Positions 59,230-64,000 of a stretch of 64,000 nt of DNA are shown here, in pieces. This DNA comes from Streptomyces ficellus (lineage in GTDB: Bacteria; Actinomycetota; Actinomycetes; Streptomycetales; Streptomycetaceae), in NCBI RefSeq assembly GCF_009739905.1, contig NZ_CP034279.1, positions 1-64,000 on the forward strand, given 5' to 3'. The notes beneath the pieces are model-generated. The model made no database searches, was not told the DNA's origin, and saw only the letters and a program-made list of their open reading frames with translations. How positions within the stretch are numbered: the stretch's first letter is position 1; the number at the start of each line of letters is the position of its first letter. A program made the position numbers and the translations under genes.

Positions 59230-60270
59230 TCAGCCCGCGTCGGCCAGTACCGCGCGCAGGGTCTGCGCGAACTCCTCCGGGGCGCCGTGCTGGCCGTACT
59301 CGCCACCGAGGAAGCCTCCGTGGTGGCTCGGGAAGAGGGTCAGGTCGGTGCCCAGCTCCCGGGCGAGCTCGGCCGCCGCGCGGGCCGGGAACTCCCCCTC
59401 CGACTCCTTGCCCGCCGCCACGACCACCCGCGTCGAGGTGGCCCGCAGCGCGACGATGTCGGGCCGGTAACCCGTGCAGCCGAGCATGTTCTGGCCCAGC
59501 AGGGGGTCGTCGCGCGAGCCGTCGTCCTCGGCCGGCAGTCCGAAGGCGGCCGGGTCCGGCGCCGGCTGGTCGTGCCAGTTCTCGGTGAAGAGGCCCTTGT
59601 GGCCGGCGGTGACGATGAACTTGGCCATCGCCGGACCCATCCCCTGCCGGAGGTAGGTGGTGTGGATGTCCTCGCAGACCGCGAACGCGGCCTCGCGGTC
59701 GGGAAGCACCTGCGTCGTCGGCGGCTCGTGCGCGACCAGCGTGGCCACCAGCTCGCCGTGCCGGGCCACCAGCGCGAGCGCGTTGACGGCGCCGCCGCTG
59801 CTCGCGAACAGGTCGACCGGTCCGGCGCCGACCGCCTCGATCACCCGCCGCACGTCGTCGGCGTGCTCCTCGGGCGCCGTTCGCGCGGCGCCGTCGGTGC
59901 GCGGACTGCGGGCGGTGCCCCGCGGGTCGTAGGTCACGACGGTCCGGTCGGCGAAGTGCCCGGCCAGCGTGGCGAACCCGGCCGCGTCCATCGGCGAGCC
60001 GATCAGCAGGAGCGGACGGTGCCGCCCCGCGGTGCCGTCGCCGTCCGGGCGCCGCACGTCGTAGGTGAGCGTGGCGCCCGGTGCGTCGAGGGTGCGGGTG
60101 TCGGTCGTCGTGCCGGTGGTCGCGTCCGTCGTCGTGCCGGTGGTCGCGTCCGTCGTCGTGCCGGTGGTCGCGTCCGTCGTCGTGCCGGTGGTCGCGTCCG
60201 TCGTCGGGCCGGTGGTCGTGTCCGTCTTCGGGCCGGTGGTCGTGTCCGTCGTCGGGCCGGTCTCGGTCAT
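59230..60270 (-). CDS. Alpha/beta hydrolase with repetitive Thr/Asp N-terminus, 346 aa
   Basis: The core has nucleophile elbow DLFASSGGAVNALALV near residue 170, an earlier oxyanion loop LLLIGSPMDAAGFATLAGHF, VVTYDPRGTARSPR, and late His in LFPSHHGGFLGGEYG. Its closest look is to monooxygenase-independent hydrolases of the esterase class. Residues 5-60 are seven nearly identical 8-residue units (GTTTDATT), encoded by a 24-bp tandem repeat, likely an unstructured and length-variable tail. It starts ATG at 60270; a downstream start at the core is possible. Confidence 0.8.
   Translation of the reverse strand: MTETGPTTDTTTGPKTDTTTGPTTDATTGTTTDATTGTTTDATTGTTTDATTGTTTDTRTLDAPGATLTYDVRRPDGDGTAGRHRPLLLIGSPMDAAGFATLAGHFADRTVVTYDPRGTARSPRTDGAARTAPEEHADDVRRVIEAVGAGPVDLFASSGGAVNALALVARHGELVATLVAHEPPTTQVLPDREAAFAVCEDIHTTYLRQGMGPAMAKFIVTAGHKGLFTENWHDQPAPDPAAFGLPAEDDGSRDDPLLGQNMLGCTGYRPDIVALRATSTRVVVAAGKESEGEFPARAAAELARELGTDLTLFPSHHGGFLGGEYGQHGAPEEFAQTLRAVLADAG
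60091..60258 (-). repeat. 24-bp coding tandem repeat, seven units
   Basis: Seven units of 24 bp encode variants of GTTTDATT at the N-terminus of the hydrolase. Four central units are identical at the DNA level and the outer ones differ by single codons. The unit length keeps frame, so copy number could change without a frameshift. Confidence 0.9.
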
Positions 60271-60416
60271 GGCGTTGCCTCACAGGGGTCGCTGTTCGGT
60301 TGACGGGGTCGCCGTCCCCCGGGATCGCCCGGGGTGGTCGTGCACAGGGTGGACCGGACTCGGAGCCACAACTCATCGGCCGACGGCGTGGTTTTTTTCT
60401 GTCGGCCGCGAGCAGG

Positions 60417-61004
60417 TCACCCGGACGGGGGCGAGGGGCTACGGCCCTGGCGCAGGGCGGCGGCGACCAGGCCTTCGACGGCTTCACGCGGCACGTCGCC
60501 CCCGCTCACGAGCCGGTCGAAGACGAGTCCGTCGATGCAGGTCAGCAGCGTGTGCGTGCGGTTGTCGACGTCCGGTACGGCGTGGGCTGCCAGGAACGAG
60601 CGTACGGCCCGGCGGCCCGCGTTCTCGTGGGGGACGAGGATCTTCCGCAGCTCCGGGTCGCGCACGCTCTCCACCGCGCAGGCGTAACGGGCGAGCGAGC
60701 GGCGGCGGCCCTCGCCGGTGAGCCGCTGCCGGGTGAGCTGGACGATGCCGTCCACCACGTCATCGACGGTGCGCAGCGGCGGCAGCCGTTCGGCCGTCGC
60801 CTGCAGTTCCGCCTGGTCGAGCTGGACCAGGCGGGTGACCAGCGCGGTGAGCAGCGCGGCCCGGGTGCGGAAGTAGGCCGACGTGGTGCCGGGCGGCAGG
60901 GCGGCTCGGCGATCGACCGCGCGGTGGGTCAGGCCGCGGATGCCCTCGTCGGTGAGCACGTCGAGGGCCGCGTCCGCGAGGAGGGTGCGCCGGTCCGGAG
61001 TCAT
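60417..61004 (-). CDS. TetR-family repressor, 195 aa
   Basis: HTH: LTDEGIRGLTHRAVDRRAAL and PPGTTSAYFRTRAALLTAL, a standard TetR N-terminus of the PPGTTS subgroup. The C-terminal ligand domain is helical with CIDGLVFDRLVSG. It is divergent from an FAD monooxygenase; the two TCTACA-N2-TGTAGA palindromes in the gap are the likely operators. Confidence 0.9.
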   Translation of the reverse strand: MTPDRRTLLADAALDVLTDEGIRGLTHRAVDRRAALPPGTTSAYFRTRAALLTALVTRLVQLDQAELQATAERLPPLRTVDDVVDGIVQLTRQRLTGEGRRRSLARYACAVESVRDPELRKILVPHENAGRRAVRSFLAAHAVPDVDNRTHTLLTCIDGLVFDRLVSGGDVPREAVEGLVAAALRQGRSPSPPSG

Positions 61005-61013
61005 ACCCCTCTT

Positions 61014-61062
61014 TCTACACCTGTAGAGCGTCGGGTAGCGTCGTGTTTCTACAGGTGTAGAA
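61014..61062. promoter_or_regulatory. Paired TetR operators between repressor and monooxygenase
   Basis: TCTACACCTGTAGA (61014-61027) and TTCTACAGGTGTAGAA (61047-61062) are the same site in opposite orientation, 20 bp apart. Each is a TCTACA/TGTAGA dyad with a two-base centre. They cover the start-proximal DNA of both divergent genes. Confidence 0.88.
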
Positions 61063-61081
61063 GGAAGGCGGGGGATGTCAT

Positions 61082-62260
61082 ATGGGCGGGACGGGGACAG
61101 CAGTGGTTGTCGGAGGGGGCATCGGCGGGCTGGCCGCCGCGATCGGTCTGCGCCGAACGGGCTGGGAGGTGACGGTCGTCGAGCGCGCGTCCGTACTCGA
61201 CGACATGGGAGCGGGCATCTCGCTGGCCGCCAACGGGCTGCGGGCGCTGGACGGGCTCGGCGTCGGCGAGGCGGTGCGGGAGGCGTCGCGGGGCCAGTAC
61301 AGCGGCGGTACGCGGACGCCGCGCGGCGATTGGCTGACCCGGATGGACGGCACCGTGCTGGAGCGGGCGGTGGGCTCCCCCATCGTGGGCATCCCGCGCG
61401 CCACCCTGCACCGGCTGCTGCGCGACGCCCTGCCCGGCGGGGCCCTGCTGATCGGCTCGGAGGCGAGCGAGATCCGGCGGACCGGCTCGGGGACCGTACG
61501 CGTCGAGTGCGGCGACACGACCCTGGACGCGGATCTGGTCGTGGCGGCGGACGGCGTCCGCAGCACGGTACGAAGCCACCTCTTCCCGGACCACCCCGGC
61601 CCCGTCTACAGCGGCTCGACGGTGCTGCGCGCCATCACCGAGCGGCCGGTCGACCTGAGTACTGACTTCGAGCTGACCTGGGGACACGGGGCCGAGTTCG
61701 GGCACATCGCCTTCCCCGACGGGCGGGCCGAGTGGCACGCCGTGCTCGGGCTTCCGGCGGGGACGCGGTTCGCCGATCCGTCGGCCGAGCTGCGCCGGAG
61801 GTTCGGCCGGTGGCACGACCCCGTTCCCGCCCTGCTCGCCGCGACGGCGCCCGAGGCCGTGCTGCACCACGACGTGTACGAACTCCGCACGCCGCTGCCC
61901 TCGTACACGGCCGGCCGGATCGCCCTGCTGGGCGACGCGGCACACGCGATGACCCCCAATCTGGGGCAGGGTGCCTGTCAGGCGCTGGAGGACGCAGTCA
62001 CCCTGGCCGCCGCGCTCGCCTCCGGCCCCACCGTCGAGGCCGCGCTCGCCCGGTACGACGCCGAACGCCGCCCGCGCAGCCAGGCGGTCGCCCGTGCCGC
62101 GAGGCAGGCCGGGCGGATGGGCCATCAACTCTCCCACCCCGTGGCGGTCGCCCTGCGCAACAGGGCGATGCGGCTCGCCCCCTCCGGTGCCGCGACCCGC
62201 GCGATCCTCCGGCACCACGCCTGGGAACCGCCCCGGCTGAACCCGTCGCCTGCGACCTGA
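61082..62260 (+). CDS. FAD-dependent aromatic monooxygenase, 392 aa
   Basis: Group A flavoprotein monooxygenase: VVVGGGIGGLAAAIGLRR binds ADP, DLVVAADGVRSTVR is the DG motif, and LLGDAAHAMTPNLGQGACQALEDA is the GD motif binding FAD ribityl. Full length. Members hydroxylate aromatic or polyketide-like substrates; the closest flavour is 3-hydroxybenzoate/salicylate-type or antibiotic-modifying enzymes. It is repressed, by inference, by the divergent TetR through the paired operators. Confidence 0.9.
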   Translation: MGGTGTAVVVGGGIGGLAAAIGLRRTGWEVTVVERASVLDDMGAGISLAANGLRALDGLGVGEAVREASRGQYSGGTRTPRGDWLTRMDGTVLERAVGSPIVGIPRATLHRLLRDALPGGALLIGSEASEIRRTGSGTVRVECGDTTLDADLVVAADGVRSTVRSHLFPDHPGPVYSGSTVLRAITERPVDLSTDFELTWGHGAEFGHIAFPDGRAEWHAVLGLPAGTRFADPSAELRRRFGRWHDPVPALLAATAPEAVLHHDVYELRTPLPSYTAGRIALLGDAAHAMTPNLGQGACQALEDAVTLAAALASGPTVEAALARYDAERRPRSQAVARAARQAGRMGHQLSHPVAVALRNRAMRLAPSGAATRAILRHHAWEPPRLNPSPAT

Positions 62261-62344
62261 GGACCACGGGCGGCCGGCGACCTGAGGACCCCGGGCGGCT
62301 GGCGACCTGAGGGCGCCCCGGGCAGGTGGCTGCCCGGCGAGTGG

Positions 62345-62932
62345 CTACGGGGCCGACGGCGTCCCGGTGAGCCGGGTGAGGACCAGCAGCGTGTCGACCA
62401 GGTCCTCGGCGGGGGCACCGGTGGCCAGGCGGCGCAGTTGCTGGCCGAAGACCAGGGCGACGGCCGCGCCGGCCAGCCGTTCGGGGTCCGGTACGCCGAG
62501 TTGGGTCAGGATCCGGGTGGCCAGCAGATCGTAGGCGGCGAAGCACTCGGCCGCGGCGGCGCGCAGCCGTTCGTCGCGGCCGGCCTGGACGTACAGCTCG
62601 AAGGGCGCGATGTGCCGGCTGTCGAAGGCGTTGCCGCCCGCCACCTGTGCCACCACCTCGGCGGCCTGCCCGATGTCGAAGGGCTCGTCCGGGCACTCGC
62701 CGGAGCACGCGTCGGCGAGGGCGGTGAAGTGCCTGGTCTCCTCGGCCACGAAGTGGAGCAGGCTCTCGCGCAGCAGTTGGTGCTGGGTGGCGAAGTGGTA
62801 GGTGACGGAACCGAGGGAGACGCCGGCCTCCTTGGCGATCCGCCGGTTGGTGACGGCGGCGATGCCGTCCTGCCCGATGATCCGCAGTACGGCGTCGATG
62901 ATGCTCTGGCGGGTGTCGGAGGCGTGAGGCAT
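62345..62932 (-). CDS. TetR-family repressor, 195 aa
   Basis: HTH IGQDGIAAVTNRRIAKEAGV and SLGSVTYHFATQHQLLRESL. The ligand domain includes a large helical part with ELYVQAGRDERLRAAAAEC. I start at the ATG at 62932 because a standard TetR begins there. It is divergent from an SDR gene with a perfect 20-bp palindrome between them, its likely operator. Confidence 0.9.
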   Translation of the reverse strand: MPHASDTRQSIIDAVLRIIGQDGIAAVTNRRIAKEAGVSLGSVTYHFATQHQLLRESLLHFVAEETRHFTALADACSGECPDEPFDIGQAAEVVAQVAGGNAFDSRHIAPFELYVQAGRDERLRAAAAECFAAYDLLATRILTQLGVPDPERLAGAAVALVFGQQLRRLATGAPAEDLVDTLLVLTRLTGTPSAP

Positions 62933-63084
62933 GTCCGCATTCTGCCTCACCGGCCGGTGCGACCCTCCTGGCCGGTGCACCCCGCCCGGCTCGTGCGCCC
63001 CCCGCCGAGGCCGGTGCGAACAACCTTCGGTGGTCTGCGAGTTGGGAGCAGCATGGGTGTGGACAAGCGGTGGACCGGTCCTTA

Positions 63085-63104
63085 CTGTTCGTTCGAACGA
63101 ACAG
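63085..63104. promoter_or_regulatory. Perfect 20-bp palindromic operator
   Basis: CTGTTCGTTCGAACGAACAG is identical to its reverse complement over 20 bases. It lies 30 bp before the SDR start, in the divergent gap with a TetR gene, so it is that repressor's probable binding site. Confidence 0.92.
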
Positions 63105-63133
63105 CAGCATCGGGACGCCGTACGGGAGTGCTC

Positions 63134-63928
63134 GTGGACATATCCGGATCGAACGTTCTGCTCACCGGGGCCACCGGGGGCCTGGGCGCCGCCCTGGCCG
63201 CGCGCTTCGCGGCGCAGGGAGCCCGCCTCACGCTCACCGGGCGGCGGGAGGACGCGCTCAAGGCCGCCGCGGACGCCTGCGGTGACGCCCGCATCGAGCT
63301 CGCCGACCTGGCCGAGCGGTCCGACGTCGTCCGCCTCGCCGAGGCGTGCGCCGGGACGGACGTACTGGTCGCGAACGCGGCCCTGCCCGCCAGCGGCGAC
63401 CTGCTGGACTACACCGAGGAGCAGCTCGACCGCGCCCTCGACGTGAACCTGCGCGCGCCCGTCCTGCTGTCCCGGCTGCTAGCGACGCACATGGTGGCCC
63501 GCGGGCGGGGCCACATCGTGCTGGTCGGTTCCATCTCCGGCAAGGCGGCGACCCGGTCCACCTCCCTGTACAACGCGACGAAGTTCGGGCTGCGCGGCTT
63601 CGCCCTCGCCCTGCGCCAGGAGTTCAGGGGCACCGGCGTCGGGGTGTCCCTCGTCCAGCCCGGTTTCGTGCGCGACGCCGGGATGTTCGCCGCGACCGGA
63701 GCCACCCCGCCGAACGGCATCCGGACCGTCACGCCCGGTCAGGTCGCCGACGCCACCGTACGAGCCGTTCGCCACGACCGGTGCGAGGTCAACGTTGCGC
63801 CCCTGGAGCTGCGGCTGCTGAGCGCGATCGCCGGGCAGTTCCCCGGCTTCGCCGAGCGGGTCCAGGCCCGGGCGGGCATCGACGGACCGGTGCGTCAGAT
63901 GGTCGAGGCCCAGCGCTCACGACGCTAG
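63134..63928 (+). CDS. Short-chain dehydrogenase/reductase, 264 aa
   Basis: Classical SDR: TGATGGLGAALAARFA binds NAD(P), LVANAAL is the structural NNAG-like motif, SISGKAATRSTSLYNATKFGL carries Ser, Tyr and Lys of the active site, and QPGFVRD closes the cofactor pocket. I start at the GTG at 63134 with GGGAG five bases upstream; a GTG two codons earlier is possible. The TAG stop coincides with the CTAG bordering the third MITE copy. Confidence 0.9.
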   Translation: MDISGSNVLLTGATGGLGAALAARFAAQGARLTLTGRREDALKAAADACGDARIELADLAERSDVVRLAEACAGTDVLVANAALPASGDLLDYTEEQLDRALDVNLRAPVLLSRLLATHMVARGRGHIVLVGSISGKAATRSTSLYNATKFGLRGFALALRQEFRGTGVGVSLVQPGFVRDAGMFAATGATPPNGIRTVTPGQVADATVRAVRHDRCEVNVAPLELRLLSAIAGQFPGFAERVQARAGIDGPVRQMVEAQRSRR

Positions 63929-64000
63929 GGAGTGTCCGGAAAGTATCGGCGTCCGCCCGGCGCCCGGACCGCCCCAGACGCTCGCTTCGCGAGCCGTCCC
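63925..64000 (+). mobile_element. MITE copy 3, left end, cut by window edge
   Basis: The left end is identical to copy 2 for 35 bases (CTAGGGAGTGTCCGGAAAGT, then ATCGGCGTCCGCCCGG). The interior then diverges (GCGCCCGGACCG...), possibly an inverted or rearranged internal part. The left CTAG again holds the stop codon of the preceding gene (SDR). Confidence 0.8.

Noticed and set aside
1..64000. CRISPR array or rRNA genes
   Set aside because: No regularly spaced repeats of CRISPR type and no rRNA signature were seen. Tandem repeats found are two-copy or coding minisatellites.

Overview
This is very high-GC actinobacterial DNA, almost certainly from a Streptomyces. The signs are strong third-position GC bias, GTG starts, ATGA and GTGA gene overlaps, SARP, MmyB-like and BldC-age regulator families, several SpoIIE-type phosphatases, and a cassette resembling the tap/tpg genes that maintain linear Streptomyces replicons. 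The mix of insertion-sequence remnants, frameshifted genes and specialised-metabolism genes fits a chromosome arm or an integrated element rather than the chromosome core.

Left part (1-9.4 kb). A frameshifted XRE/ImmA-type regulator overlaps a frameshifted TIM-barrel-like protein with a tRNA-guanine-transglycosylase-like zinc motif. Next come an initiator tRNA-Met, a tightly coupled three-gene HTH / Tap-like / Tpg-like operon, a UvrD-like helicase, and a transposase broken by a 73-bp tandem duplication.

Region 9.4-15.6 kb is the most interesting. A SARP regulator is divergent from an 806-aa PatG-type subtilisin. Four small ORFs follow whose leaders share an LPxQ...R motif. Two of them have identical leaders, down to 153 bp of identical DNA, but different hydrophobic cationic C-termini. 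A four-bladed hemopexin / LAS-type metallopeptidase gene (frameshifted) follows. I read this as a ribosomally made peptide (RiPP) locus of a type I cannot name.

Region 15.8-31 kb holds a MITE, an ISL3 remnant, a secreted hydrolase, several regulator/enzyme pairs (VOC/TetR, DapA-like/LysR) and a stress-signalling block. That block contains RsbR-, RsbS- and RsbT-like proteins, four SpoIIE/PP2C-type proteins in total when the one at 54 kb is counted, and three MarR regulators. The RsbS-like gene and one phosphatase are truncated.

Region 31-48 kb contains lineage-specific proteins, a YihY/BrkB membrane protein and a group II PLP decarboxylase. It also contains a two-gene operon of a 1623-aa STAND (NB-ARC) protein ending in a CHAT domain, translationally coupled to an LCAT-like lipase. 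This looks like an NLR-style sensor plus membrane-attacking partner. A small reductase/ACP/ketosynthase cluster follows.

Region 48-64 kb has two decayed genes, an MFS exporter, an IS5-family remnant, a GlxA-type regulator, a GAF/PAS/PP2C phosphatase, a KhtTU-like antiporter pair, and two TetR/oxidoreductase pairs with clear operator palindromes. Three mobile-element ends (two MITE copies and one IS end) sit exactly on CTAG sequences that contain the TAG stop codon of the neighbouring gene.
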